12,117 bases of DNA from Nitrospina sp. (GTDB taxonomy: Bacteria > Nitrospinota > Nitrospinia > Nitrospinales > Nitrospinaceae), in contig SMVS01000080.1 in NCBI GenBank assembly GCA_004357435.1, positions 1 through 12,117 on the forward strand. Reading direction: 5' to 3'. This document shows positions 1 to 7,221 of this stretch, piece by piece. The first letter of the stretch is position 1; each line of letters begins with the position of its first letter. Below the pieces are notes generated by a model. That model was not told the origin of the DNA. It searched no databases and saw nothing but the letters and a program-made list of their open reading frames with translations. The translations under genes were made by a program, and so were the position numbers.

Positions 1-390
1 CTGGTTGATCGGGTGTTTATTGGATCGTGCACCAACAGCCGGATCGAAGACCTGAGAAGCGCTGCCGGGGTGATTAAGGGAAGGCGCGTTGCAGACAATA
101 TTATTGAAGCCCTGGTGGTTCCAGGCTCGGGCCTGGTCAAGGCCCAGGCGGAAAAAGAGGGCCTGGACGAAATATTCAAAAAGGCAGGGTTCAAATGGCG
201 TGAGCCGGGGTGTTCCATGTGCCTTGGCCTGAACCCGGACAAGGTTGGACCTGGCGAACGCTGTGCCTCAACTTCTAACCGGAATTTTGTCGGCCGCCAG
301 GGGCCTGGCGCGCGCACACATCTCCTCAGCCCGGCGATGGCAGCAGCAGCGGCGATTGCCGGCAAACTGGCCGATGTCAGGGAGTTGTAA
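1..390 (+). CDS. leuC: 3-isopropylmalate dehydratase large subunit, C-terminal part (5' truncated)
   Basis: Catalytic [4Fe-4S] subunit that, with LeuD, isomerises 2-isopropylmalate to 3-isopropylmalate in leucine biosynthesis in the cytoplasm. The open frame enters from the left edge, so only the last 129 residues are visible. They hold the aconitase-family cluster ligands: the cysteine of GSCTNSR (codon 28-30) and the two of PGCSMC (codons 211-213 and 220-222). The conserved blocks VVPGSG, ERCASTSNRNF and GRQGPGARTH are also present, as is the alanine-rich SPAMAAAAAIAG near the C-terminus. The stop is followed two bases later by the leuD ATG, with a GGGAG Shine-Dalgarno inside the leuC end, so the two subunits are almost certainly co-transcribed and coupled. 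Nothing in the visible part looks damaged. The family call is secure; only the extent is unknown. Confidence 0.97.
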   Translation: MVDRVFIGSCTNSRIEDLRSAAGVIKGRRVADNIIEALVVPGSGLVKAQAEKEGLDEIFKKAGFKWREPGCSMCLGLNPDKVGPGERCASTSNRNFVGRQGPGARTHLLSPAMAAAAAIAGKLADVREL

Positions 391-392
391 GA

Positions 393-1001
393 ATGAAAAA
401 ATTTGAAACCCTGACCTCGTGGGCAGCAACTCTGCCGCAGCCAAATATTGACACCGACCAGATCATACCGGCGAGTCACTTGAAAACCGTCAAACGTGAG
501 GGCTTGGGCCGGTTCGCATTTGAGGCTGCCCGCTATGATAAAAAGGGCGAACCGAACCCTGATTTTATTTTCAATCAGCCGAAATTTGCTAAAGCCGAGA
601 TTTTGATTTCGGGCCCGAATTTCGGTTGCGGGTCATCCCGTGAACATGCGGTCTGGGCGCTGGCTGATATGGGAATTCGCGTCATTATTTCGGAGCAGTT
701 TGCCGATATTTTTGCCACAAATGCCCCCAAGAACGGGATGTTGCTGATTACGCTCTCCAAGGATGGAATTGAGGAATTAATGCGGCACGCAAAAACAAGG
801 CAGGTGAGGATCGACCTCCCGAACCAAACCGTTGAAATTGAAGGCACGCCGAAAAAAATTCCTTTTGAAATTGACCCTTTCGATAAAAAATGCCTGCTCG
901 AGGGCCTTGACCAGATTGCCCTTACCCTTGAGCAAAATGCCGAAATTTCAGCTTATGAGGCGCGGTGGAAGAAAAAAACACCGTGGCTGTTTCATGACTG
1001 A
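393..1001 (+). CDS. leuD: 3-isopropylmalate dehydratase small subunit LeuD
   Basis: Small (swivel-domain) subunit of isopropylmalate isomerase, partner of the adjacent LeuC. At 202 residues it has the normal length of proteobacterial LeuD. Visible signatures are NIDTDQIIPA at residues 18-27 and the substrate-binding loop GCGSSREHA at 78-86, then VIISEQFADIF and NAPKNGMLLI, as in the family. The C-terminus YEARWKKKTPWL is also typical. The start follows leuC by two bases, and an alternative downstream start would cut into the NIDTDQ block. The last eight bases overlap the start of a GST-like gene. leuB, often found nearby, does not follow here. Confidence 0.97.
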   Translation: MKKFETLTSWAATLPQPNIDTDQIIPASHLKTVKREGLGRFAFEAARYDKKGEPNPDFIFNQPKFAKAEILISGPNFGCGSSREHAVWALADMGIRVIISEQFADIFATNAPKNGMLLITLSKDGIEELMRHAKTRQVRIDLPNQTVEIEGTPKKIPFEIDPFDKKCLLEGLDQIALTLEQNAEISAYEARWKKKTPWLFHD

Positions 1002-1599
1002 CGTTGAACCACTTTTAATTTCCCGGAAAGGGTGCCGGATGGCGGAACGTATTTCACTGGCGCTGGCGGTTAAGGGGTTGTCGTTCAGAACATCGTCGTT
1101 AACTAACCTGAATATAAATGAGACTACCCGGTTTAAATTAATAGAACTTGGCTTTCCATTGCTTTTGATTGGAAAGGAAGGTGCTTGTGGGTGGGTGGCA
1201 GCGCTTGACCTCATGGAAAAAGCAAGGCCCGAGCCTAGTCTTTTCCCGAACGGCAACCGCGGCATGCCAATTGCGCTTTCTTTTTGGAGTGACCACGCCG
1301 CCACAAAAACTTCGGAAAACGGAAATTTTTCCCCTTATGTGGAACTGATTTCCCGGCAAATTGCTGATGGACGGCGGTTTCTTCAAGGAGATGCCCCGGG
1401 ACTGGCAGACATAGAAAGCTATATCGCCGTCTCAAGCGCCGCCAGGGATGGCCTCCCTGCCCTGGTTTCCGCCTGGAGGAAAAGAATGAGCGACCTGAAA
1501 AGTAGTGTTTCAAGTCAGCCGGTTGATACCAGTGAAGCAGAACACCAACTGCAAAACCTGAAAAACCTGGCTGTCAGCCCCGTGGATCTTGACCGCTGA
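994..1599 (+). CDS. Glutathione S-transferase-like protein, divergent
   Basis: A 201-residue protein with two-domain GST architecture. Residues 5-30 read like the first strand and helix of the thioredoxin-like domain (LLISRKGCRMAERISLALAVKGL). GFPLLL at about 53-58 occupies the cis-proline strand position. EPSLFPNG at 80-87 resembles the domain linker. GDAPGLADIESYIAV at 132-146 matches the GST C-terminal GD-x-PSLADI signature. I chose the ATG at 994: the frame is open further upstream, but that part lies wholly inside leuD, and 994 puts the protein start at the expected fold boundary. There is no clear Shine-Dalgarno, so translation probably depends on termination of leuD, with which it overlaps by 8 bases. 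The usual Glu-Ser glutathione-binding motif after the cis-proline strand is absent (GACGWVAAL instead), so it may not be a standard glutathione transferase. Its substrate and its link to leucine synthesis are unknown. Confidence 0.72.
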   Translation: MTDVEPLLISRKGCRMAERISLALAVKGLSFRTSSLTNLNINETTRFKLIELGFPLLLIGKEGACGWVAALDLMEKARPEPSLFPNGNRGMPIALSFWSDHAATKTSENGNFSPYVELISRQIADGRRFLQGDAPGLADIESYIAVSSAARDGLPALVSAWRKRMSDLKSSVSSQPVDTSEAEHQLQNLKNLAVSPVDLDR

Positions 1600-1601
1600 T
1601 A

Positions 1602-1631
1602 AAAAGTGCTGGGGAAAACCCCAGCACTTTT
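1602..1631. terminator. Bidirectional rho-independent terminator
   Basis: A perfect 13-bp inverted repeat (AAAAGTGCTGGGG and its complement) with an AAAA loop, at 1602-1614 and 1619-1631. It starts three bases after the GST-like stop. The arms end in A/T runs on both strands, giving U-tracts for transcripts from either side. It therefore can end leuC-leuD-gst on the plus strand and the convergent TonB-receptor transcript on the minus strand, whose stop is 30 bases away. Confidence 0.93.
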
Positions 1632-1661
1632 ATATTCCAGTCAGCGATGATTTCGCAAAGA

Positions 1662-4322
1662 CTAGAACTTCCCCCTCATTTCAATTCCATAGGACCTAAG
1701 GGACCCTGGGTGAATAAACGAGCCGCCAAACTCTGGAGCAGGAATAATTTCTTCCAGGTAATTATTATTACCCAGATTTTTGACGAAACCTATAATTGCC
1801 CAGTTTTCGGTCTCAATTCCAGCTCTTAAATTCACTGTTACATAGGCATCACGCTTGGTCAGCGCATAATTGCCAATGCCCAGCGCAGCGCCGTTGTCGG
1901 GCGCATCGCAGGCCGGGGGTTGAAAACCGAGATCCGTCAATTGGTCGCAAAAGAACCCGGCCCCCGAAATAAAGAAACCGTTTATGGTCATCCGTTCCTG
2001 ATCCTGGACCGCGTGGAACCAGGTATCGCCAATCCAGGCAGCATCAGCCCGGGCAAAAAAGGACATGTCACCCCGGACAGGATATCTAAACTCAGCCGAA
2101 GCGTTGATGGTGTAATCCGGCGTGTAGGGAGATTTGTTGCCGACCGTATCCGGGCGTGAGGCGAAACTTTTGATTTCGGTGTCAATGACATTGAACCCGG
2201 CATTGACTGTGAAATAGTCATGCAAGCGGGCGTACGCCGCGAATTCAAAGCCTTTGATCTTGACGTTATCAATGTTGTTGACAACCCGCAGCAAACCAAA
2301 AGGACCGACAAAAAACTCGAAGAACTGCATATCGTCGACATCGACATAGTAAAAAGCACCTTCATAGGAGAAACGACCATCGTTTGTTCGTCCCTTGAAG
2401 CCAACCTCGAAGGCACTTGAGGTTTCCTCCCGGAATATATCCGAGATGACGACCGGTGGGAAATCAAAAAATTCCCCTTCAGGATCCGCCAACGCATTGA
2501 GACCATTGATGAAAATGTCGATCGTTGCCCTGCTGCCGGAATTGTTGAAACCGCCCGACTTGAAACCAACGCCCCAGCTGGCCCAGAACGTCAACGCGGG
2601 GGCCGCATCCCAGGTAATGCTGACCTTGGGTTGCAGCTTGTCAAAAGTGCGGCTTTGAGGGGAAATACCTTCCGGATTAAACAAAAAAGCCGGGTTCAGT
2701 GGCGAACCGCCGGTTCCGCTGCCGTCATAGGCAAGAAATACAGTGGTTACAGTCGGGTCTACCAGATTAGTCACTTCGCGCTTTTCACTGTCATAACGCA
2801 GCGCCAGCGAGGCCTCGATATCGTCGTTCAGATCATAGTTGATGTTGCCGAAAAAGGCATAAACTGTGCTGTCAAAATCGTCCCAAAGCAGCGCTTCGGT
2901 AAAGTTTCCGACTGAGGTATCGGAACCAGCCCGCTGGAAAAGCCCGCGGGTTGGTGTTGTGCCATCGTCGCGGTTCAGCGAAACACCGACCTCGCGGTCA
3001 ATCGACAGGAAATAGACGCCAAACTCCCAGCGCAACCGCTGGTCTGAAGGCGAGGTCAACCGCACTTCGAAACTGATATCACTCTGGTTGCGGATTTGCT
3101 CCTGGATGCCGTCACAGGTGAGCGGGGTGTAGGCGCCCAGGAATGATCCCTCAAGATCCACCAGCACCGGCGTTGGATTGCCCGATATGAAAGTTGGTGC
3201 GGGCACCGGGAACCCCGCCAGGGCCGCTGCAGAATCCTGACAAACCTGGTCGCCGGCAAAAAAGCCGAAGGAGCCGGATGTGCCGTCGGCGATCAAGTTA
3301 TTGTTGATGTCGCTATAAAGCACCCAGGCCGTCAGGGTGCCCCAATCCATTTCGTGCTCAAGCTTTGCCGAGAGTTCCAAGGCATCCTGATCGTTGTCCG
3401 AGCGAATATTGTTCTGGAATGCAAATTCGTGTTCATTGACGTTCTTGAAAGCGGCCGGATTTCCAAGTGCGTTGGCAAAGTTTTCCAGCGCAAAGACGGA
3501 GTTAAACACAATCGATGAAGCGTCCACTTCACCGTAGCGCACCTTCATATCCACCGATGTTTGGGAAGAGGGCTGCCAAAGCAGGCGGCCCGAAATATTG
3601 TAGCTTTTAAACCTGTCGGCGGGCTCGTCGCGGAATGTGTTGGTGTAAAATCCGTCGGTCGTGCGATAGTCGAAATGGGCCTGGAAATAAAGTTGGTCTT
3701 CGGACAGCGGCCCGCTGACGCTGGCCGAGGTATAAAAACTCCTGTTATTGCCGTAGCTTGCTATCCCACTGGCTCGAAATGTGTTATCCGGGGCCTGGGT
3801 GGTTACAATGATTGCACCTGCGGCGGCATTTCGGCCGTAGATAGCCCCCTGGGGCCCTTTCAGAATTTCGATCTGTTGAAGATCAACAAACTCACGGTTG
3901 AAGGCAGCCGGGTTGGTCAGCAGGATGCCATCGACAATAAAGGCAAAACTGTTCTCAGCATCTCGGGCGCCGTTGATACCGCGAATATTAACCTGGGTAT
4001 CACCAACTTCCGCGGCATTGACAATGGTCACCCCGGGGGTCAACCTGATAAAATCTACGGCGCGTTGAACACCAGCCGCCTCCAGGACGTCAGCGGTCAA
4101 GACGGTCACACTGGCAGGGATATCCTGAAAGGATTCCTTGCGGCGCCGGCCAGTAACAAAAACTTCTTCAGTTTCGCGGGCGACTTGTACAGGACCGCCT
4201 GCAGCTTCATCCGCATTTTGGTCCTCTGATTCCTGCGCAAAAACAACAGCTGGCACCGCAAATAGAATTGTCGCAACACTTACAGTGGTTAAAAATGAAT
4301 TTCTCAAGAATCTGGTTTTCAC
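1662..4322 (-). CDS. TonB-dependent outer-membrane receptor
   Basis: Energy-coupled outer-membrane importer of 886 residues, substrate unknown. Residues 1-29 form a signal peptide with predicted cleavage after AVVFA. A TonB-box-like segment EEVFVTGRR lies at 52-60. The plug domain runs from about 63 to 180, with VDFIRLTPGV, VNIRGING, FIVDGI and IEILKGPQGAIYGRNAAAGAI. The rest is the 22-strand barrel, ending in the aromatic terminal residue of outer-membrane proteins (MRGKF). The start codon is GTG at 4322, supported by a strong AGGGGAGG Shine-Dalgarno five bases upstream and by the position of the signal peptide. Two pairs of cysteines lie in predicted loop regions (VCQDS with LTCDG, and FFCDQ with PACDA). 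The sequence resembles the sphingomonad-type receptors linked to small organic molecules more than classical siderophore receptors, but that is weak evidence. It is divergent from the gntR gene, so uptake of the compound degraded by the neighbouring enzymes is plausible. Confidence 0.95.
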   Translation of the reverse strand: MKTRFLRNSFLTTVSVATILFAVPAVVFAQESEDQNADEAAGGPVQVARETEEVFVTGRRRKESFQDIPASVTVLTADVLEAAGVQRAVDFIRLTPGVTIVNAAEVGDTQVNIRGINGARDAENSFAFIVDGILLTNPAAFNREFVDLQQIEILKGPQGAIYGRNAAAGAIIVTTQAPDNTFRASGIASYGNNRSFYTSASVSGPLSEDQLYFQAHFDYRTTDGFYTNTFRDEPADRFKSYNISGRLLWQPSSQTSVDMKVRYGEVDASSIVFNSVFALENFANALGNPAAFKNVNEHEFAFQNNIRSDNDQDALELSAKLEHEMDWGTLTAWVLYSDINNNLIADGTSGSFGFFAGDQVCQDSAAALAGFPVPAPTFISGNPTPVLVDLEGSFLGAYTPLTCDGIQEQIRNQSDISFEVRLTSPSDQRLRWEFGVYFLSIDREVGVSLNRDDGTTPTRGLFQRAGSDTSVGNFTEALLWDDFDSTVYAFFGNINYDLNDDIEASLALRYDSEKREVTNLVDPTVTTVFLAYDGSGTGGSPLNPAFLFNPEGISPQSRTFDKLQPKVSITWDAAPALTFWASWGVGFKSGGFNNSGSRATIDIFINGLNALADPEGEFFDFPPVVISDIFREETSSAFEVGFKGRTNDGRFSYEGAFYYVDVDDMQFFEFFVGPFGLLRVVNNIDNVKIKGFEFAAYARLHDYFTVNAGFNVIDTEIKSFASRPDTVGNKSPYTPDYTINASAEFRYPVRGDMSFFARADAAWIGDTWFHAVQDQERMTINGFFISGAGFFCDQLTDLGFQPPACDAPDNGAALGIGNYALTKRDAYVTVNLRAGIETENWAIIGFVKNLGNNNYLEEIIPAPEFGGSFIHPGSLRSYGIEMRGKF

Positions 4323-4418
4323 GCTTGCCTCCCCTTTTTAAGCGATATGCGCGTTTTCTGGTTCCCTCAAACCGGCGCTTGAACAGTGACACTACGTTAA
4401 TACCCATGACTATCGACT

Positions 4419-4428
4419 TTGTATGCAT
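4419..4428. promoter_or_regulatory. Imperfect GntR operator-like site
   Basis: TTGTATGCAT matches eight of the ten bases of the perfect palindrome found at 4482-4491. Its centre lies 63 bases from the centre of that site, close to six helical turns, and it is about 97 bases upstream of the receptor start. It could be an auxiliary site allowing cooperative binding or looping, but one 8/10 match in an AT-rich spacer could be chance. Confidence 0.25.
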
Positions 4429-4481
4429 GACATCCATAAAACCAACGAATCGCATTGGAAGTATGCCTCATCGTCAGAATA

Positions 4482-4491
4482 TTGTATACAA
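4482..4491. promoter_or_regulatory. Predicted GntR (FCD) operator, site 1
   Basis: Perfect 10-bp palindrome TTGTATACAA in the spacer between the divergent receptor and gntR genes, 114 bases before the gntR ATG and about 160 before the receptor start. It fits the FadR-subfamily GntR consensus (TNGT-N-ACNA form). On the opposite strand it reads TTGTATACAATATT, identical over 14 bases to the site at 7222-7235 in the enzyme control region. Autoregulation by the adjacent gene product is the obvious inference. Confidence 0.72.
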
Positions 4492-4605
4492 AATATTAAG
4501 TTTTACGCCGGTAAAAAATGTCATATTGAATTCAAGAAGGGTGTTTTGTTATTACATTGTATTTTAGTATGCCGAATAATCCGGACGACTGGCGCGGGAG
4601 AAACT

Positions 4606-5271
4606 ATGTCGAAAGCTACAAACAAAGCCGTTAAAATAATAAGGAAAATGATTCTGGAAGGGGTTTTCGCACCCGGGGCGCACCTCAAGGAGGAAGAGTT
4701 AGCCAAGGTTTGTGGGGTCAGCCGTACACCCGTTCGTGATGCCCTCCGGGCTTTGGCCGCGGAAGATTATGTCCGCATTATTCCTAATCACGGCACTTTC
4801 GTTTCCGAATGGTCTGGTCAGGATATTGCCGATATTTTTCTACTCCGTTCCATGCTTGAGGCATACGGTGCCCGGCTTGCGGCACAAAAGGCAACCAAAG
4901 AGCACATCAATACGATGCGTAAAGAGGTTGAGCGGATAGATAAAATGCTGTCTTCCGGGAAGGGTGTTGATCTTGAAATTTTTCTCGCCGGAAACAAAAA
5001 ATTTCATGAAACCCTCAGGGAAGCAGCTGGAAGTGACCGCCTGACCAAGATCATTTCCCGCCTTATTTCCCAGCCGGTGGTGGCTAGAACCGCCATATCT
5101 TATACTCGAGATGATTTGCAGCGCTCAAACGAACACCATGCCGAATTGGTTGAGGCTATTTCCGCCAAGGACGGCGAATGGGCCCATTCGGTCATGACCT
5201 CACACATCCTGGCCGCGTTTCAGGTTTACAAGCGCCATTACAACCCGGACCAGGTGGAAATTTCTGATTAG
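4606..5271 (+). CDS. GntR-family transcriptional regulator, FCD (FadR) subfamily
   Basis: A 221-residue DNA-binding regulator. The N-terminal winged helix-turn-helix spans about residues 5-70, with the family pattern LKEEELAKVCGVSRTPVRDALRALAAEDYVRIIPNHG (broken here: helix-turn-helix 29-50, wing 54-66). The FCD effector domain follows at about 75-210. Its likely metal/ligand residues are N130 and H134 (in GNKKFHETL), H178 (EHHAELVEAI) and H200 (MTSHI). Such regulators usually bind a carboxylic-acid-type effector that lifts repression. I chose ATG 4606 because GGGAGAAACT provides a Shine-Dalgarno and the protein then begins just before the first DNA-binding helix. An upstream ATG at 4423 would add 61 unrelated residues and cover the operator. 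The gene converges on the amidohydrolase gene with only three bases between their stops. The palindromes around it suggest it controls itself and the flanking enzyme operons. Confidence 0.93.
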   Translation: MSKATNKAVKIIRKMILEGVFAPGAHLKEEELAKVCGVSRTPVRDALRALAAEDYVRIIPNHGTFVSEWSGQDIADIFLLRSMLEAYGARLAAQKATKEHINTMRKEVERIDKMLSSGKGVDLEIFLAGNKKFHETLREAAGSDRLTKIISRLISQPVVARTAISYTRDDLQRSNEHHAELVEAISAKDGEWAHSVMTSHILAAFQVYKRHYNPDQVEISD

Positions 5272-5274
5272 AAA

Positions 5275-5913
5275 TTAAAGCGAAGCGAGATAATCCAGCA
5301 CGGTTTGGCTGGTCTCGACATCTCCGCACTTGATATCCATGTCAAACAGATTGGCCTTTTGTACTTCTTCGCTGCGGTCCCCGCAGCCATCAGCCACAAC
5401 CACGGGAATATAGCCATATTGCAGGGCATCCAAAACTGTTGCCCGGACACAACCGGAGGTGCTTAACCCTGACACTATAACGGTATCAACCGCTAACGTT
5501 GTCAATATTGATGATAGGTTGGTTCCGAAAAAACCGCTCGGGTATTGCTTGGTGATTACAAATTCACCTTTCTGGGGCTTCAGGCCATCGGCAAATTCCG
5601 TCAGGGGAGAACCCTGATAAAGGTGTTTGAGGCTTGGGACTTTGCGATAATAAAGCCCACCATCAGCGCCGCCCGGCATATATTCCACCTTGGTGAAAAC
5701 CACTGGAATGCCCTTTTTCCGGGCCGCCGCAAGTAGTATTTTGGCCACTTCAAGTTCGGCCTCCACTCCGGCGTACAGCGGCGAGGATTTTTCCAGATAC
5801 GCTTTAAACCAGTCAATCAGGAGAAGGGCCGGCATGGTCCCAAAACCAAGCTTGTGGCCAAATCCGGCCGAATAGTAATCCTGTTCGAAATCTTCCGAAT
5901 TGCGGCTTGCCAT
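5275..5913 (-). CDS. Isochorismatase-family amidohydrolase (N-carbamoylsarcosine amidase-like)
   Basis: A 212-residue cysteine hydrolase of the isochorismatase/nicotinamidase fold, expected in the cytoplasm. The catalytic triad is visible: D34 in LLLIDWF, K122 in ITKQYPSGFFGT and C155 in STSGCVRATVLDAL. The region after the cysteine (PVVVADGCGDRSEE, then NLFDMDIKCGDV) resembles N-carbamoylsarcosine amidase and maleamate amidase rather than nicotinamidase or true isochorismatase, so hydrolysis of an N-carbamoyl or amide group is the best guess. It follows the CoA-transferase gene, whose TAA overlaps its ATG by one base (TAATG). A good AGGGAG Shine-Dalgarno lies seven bases upstream inside that gene, so the two are translationally coupled. 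The nearby hydantoinase-type genes would be a natural source of a carbamoyl substrate, but this is inference. The exact substrate is unknown. Confidence 0.9.
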   Translation of the reverse strand: MASRNSEDFEQDYYSAGFGHKLGFGTMPALLLIDWFKAYLEKSSPLYAGVEAELEVAKILLAAARKKGIPVVFTKVEYMPGGADGGLYYRKVPSLKHLYQGSPLTEFADGLKPQKGEFVITKQYPSGFFGTNLSSILTTLAVDTVIVSGLSTSGCVRATVLDALQYGYIPVVVADGCGDRSEEVQKANLFDMDIKCGDVETSQTVLDYLASL

Positions 5914-7091
5914 TAAATCGCTCCCTGTTTCTTCAAGCGATCGATATCACCTTTGCCAAGACCAAGCAAATCCTGGAAAATTTCGGTGTTATGCTGCCCC
6001 AGTTCCGGGGCTGGCCGGGAAACCTTGCCAGGGGTTTTTGAAAGCCTTGGGAAAACGTTCTGCATTACCAGGTTTTTATATTGGTCGTGATCGACCTTAA
6101 TGAGGGCGTCACGGGCCTTGAACTGCGGGTCTGCCAGCATATCCTGCGCCTTGAAAATCTTTCCAGCTGGCACCCCATTTTTTTCCATAACATCAAGCAG
6201 TTCGCTGGTCGAAAGGGTGCTAGTCCATTGACCAATCAAATCGTCCAGCTCCTGCTGATTTTCACCGCGCACCTTGTGAGAGATGTATTTAGGGTCTTTA
6301 GCCAATTCCGGCGTCCCCATAGCCCCACACAACCGCCCAAACACCGAATCCTGGTTGGCGCCAATCAAAAGGCTGCCATCCTTGGTGGGATAAACGTTGG
6401 AGGGTGCGACCATGGGCAGGATTGAGCCGGTGCGTTCCCGCACAAACCCGGACTCGGTATATTCCGGAACCAGCGATTCCATCATCGCCAGAACCGCTTC
6501 ATAAATGGCACTGTCGATCACCTGCCCCTCGCCGGTCTTTTCCCGGTGATGGAGAGCCATCAGGGCGCCGAGGCATGCCAGGGTGCCAGCCAGTGAATCG
6601 CCAAGCGAGATACCAACCCGGCTGGGGGGCGTTGAGGGATCGCCAACCAGGTTGCGGAGCCCGCCCATGGCCTCGCCAATGCCCCCGTAACCTGCCCGGT
6701 GGGCATAAGGGCCGGTTTGCCCGTAACCGGATACCCGGATCATAATCAGTTTCGGGTTGATGGCTTTGAGATCCTCCCAGCCAAGGCCCCAACGCTCCAT
6801 CGTTCCGGGCCTGAAGTTTTCCAATAGAAAGTCGGATTTCTCAACTAACTGTTTAACAAGGTCCTGTCCTTCAGGGATGCGGAGATTAACCGTGACTGAT
6901 TTTTTATTGCGACCAACAACTTCCCACCAGAGCGGTTCGGTGCGCCCCCAGTCCCGCATCGGATCCCCGGTGCCGGGCTGCTCAACCTTGATCACTTCAG
7001 CGCCATGGTCGGCCATGAGCTGGCCGCAGAAGGGTCCCGCAATCAACTGCCCCAGTTCTACTACCCTTAAATCTTTAAGTGCTCCGAACAT
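5913..7091 (-). CDS. CaiB/BaiF family (class III) CoA-transferase
   Basis: A 392-residue enzyme expected to move CoA between acyl-CoA and a free carboxylic acid through an aspartyl-CoA intermediate. Family marks in order: LKDLRVVELGQLIAGPFCGQ at the N-terminus, DHGAEVIKVEQPGTGDPMRDWG at about 29-49, NKKSVTVNL at 62-70, LLENFRPGTMERWGL at 89-103, GYGQTGPYAHRAGY at 122-135, and the nucleophile D165 in GISLGDSLAGT. It has normal full length, with PELGQHNTEI near the C-terminus. The ATG at 7091 is preceded on the minus strand by an AAGG Shine-Dalgarno and fits the family N-terminus. It is the first gene of a two-gene operon with the amidohydrolase and is divergent from the lyase-hyuA-hyuB operon. 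Substrate is unknown; activation of the acid that the downstream lyase-type enzyme cleaves is plausible. Confidence 0.95.
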   Translation of the reverse strand: MFGALKDLRVVELGQLIAGPFCGQLMADHGAEVIKVEQPGTGDPMRDWGRTEPLWWEVVGRNKKSVTVNLRIPEGQDLVKQLVEKSDFLLENFRPGTMERWGLGWEDLKAINPKLIMIRVSGYGQTGPYAHRAGYGGIGEAMGGLRNLVGDPSTPPSRVGISLGDSLAGTLACLGALMALHHREKTGEGQVIDSAIYEAVLAMMESLVPEYTESGFVRERTGSILPMVAPSNVYPTKDGSLLIGANQDSVFGRLCGAMGTPELAKDPKYISHKVRGENQQELDDLIGQWTSTLSTSELLDVMEKNGVPAGKIFKAQDMLADPQFKARDALIKVDHDQYKNLVMQNVFPRLSKTPGKVSRPAPELGQHNTEIFQDLLGLGKGDIDRLKKQGAI

Positions 7092-7172
7092 ATCTGACCT
7101 TATATCATCCTGTTTTCAGATAAAAACCCGGCTTAGGCCTCCGCCTGAGAAGAAATATATGTGCATTTTTGA

Positions 7173-7200
7173 TTGCACGGGGAGATCATCACAATAATAT
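7173..7200 (+). promoter_or_regulatory. Tentative sigma70-type promoter for the lyase-hyuAB operon
   Basis: TTGCAC (7173-7178) and TAATAT (7195-7200), 16 bases apart, each only partly matching the -35 and -10 consensus. If real, the predicted start lies within or just after the operator-like site at 7199-7208, a repressing arrangement. The 5' leader would be near 140 bases. Weak call by eye. Confidence 0.3.
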
Positions 7201-7208
7201 GTATACAA
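7199..7208. promoter_or_regulatory. Predicted GntR operator, site 2 (one mismatch)
   Basis: ATGTATACAA, nine of ten bases identical to the perfect palindrome. Its centre is 23 bases from that of the perfect site at 7222-7231, close to two helical turns. It abuts the tentative -10 element at 7195-7200. Together with site 3 it could let the regulator cover promoters of both divergent operons. Confidence 0.6.
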
Positions 7209-7221
7209 ATCTAATGTCTAA

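Larger units (their letters stand above)
4323..4605. promoter_or_regulatory. Divergent receptor/gntR control region
   Basis: A 283-base spacer, AT-rich towards the gntR side. It holds the receptor Shine-Dalgarno (minus strand, 4328-4336), the imperfect operator-like site at 4419, the perfect palindrome at 4482-4491, a separate inverted repeat TTTTAC-GCCG-GTAAAA at 4501-4516, and the gntR Shine-Dalgarno GGGAG at 4596-4600. No convincing -35/-10 pair could be picked by eye on either strand. The plus frame is open here from 4423, but its residues resemble no protein start and are taken as untranslated. Confidence 0.6.

Noticed and set aside
832..993. Upstream extension of the GST-like protein by 54 residues
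   Set aside because: This segment lies inside leuD in another frame and does not resemble a GST N-terminus; the fold begins just after the ATG at 994.
1988..2569. 193-residue minus-strand frame within the receptor gene
   Set aside because: An alternative frame of the receptor itself, serine- and arginine-rich, with no recognisable domain.
3561..4229. 222-residue plus-strand open frame opposite the receptor gene
   Set aside because: It lies wholly antisense to the conserved plug region of the TonB receptor; its translation shows no family motif and no ribosome binding site.
4423..4605. Upstream extension of the GntR regulator by 61 residues
   Set aside because: It would cover the operator palindrome, has no Shine-Dalgarno and matches no regulator N-terminus; the ATG at 4606 has a good one.
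7132..7149. Hairpin CTTAGGC-CTCC-GCCTGAG in the enzyme control region
   Set aside because: Seven-base arms with a wobble pair, no T-run and no gene ending there; it could be leader structure of the CoA-transferase transcript but cannot be called a terminator or riboswitch.
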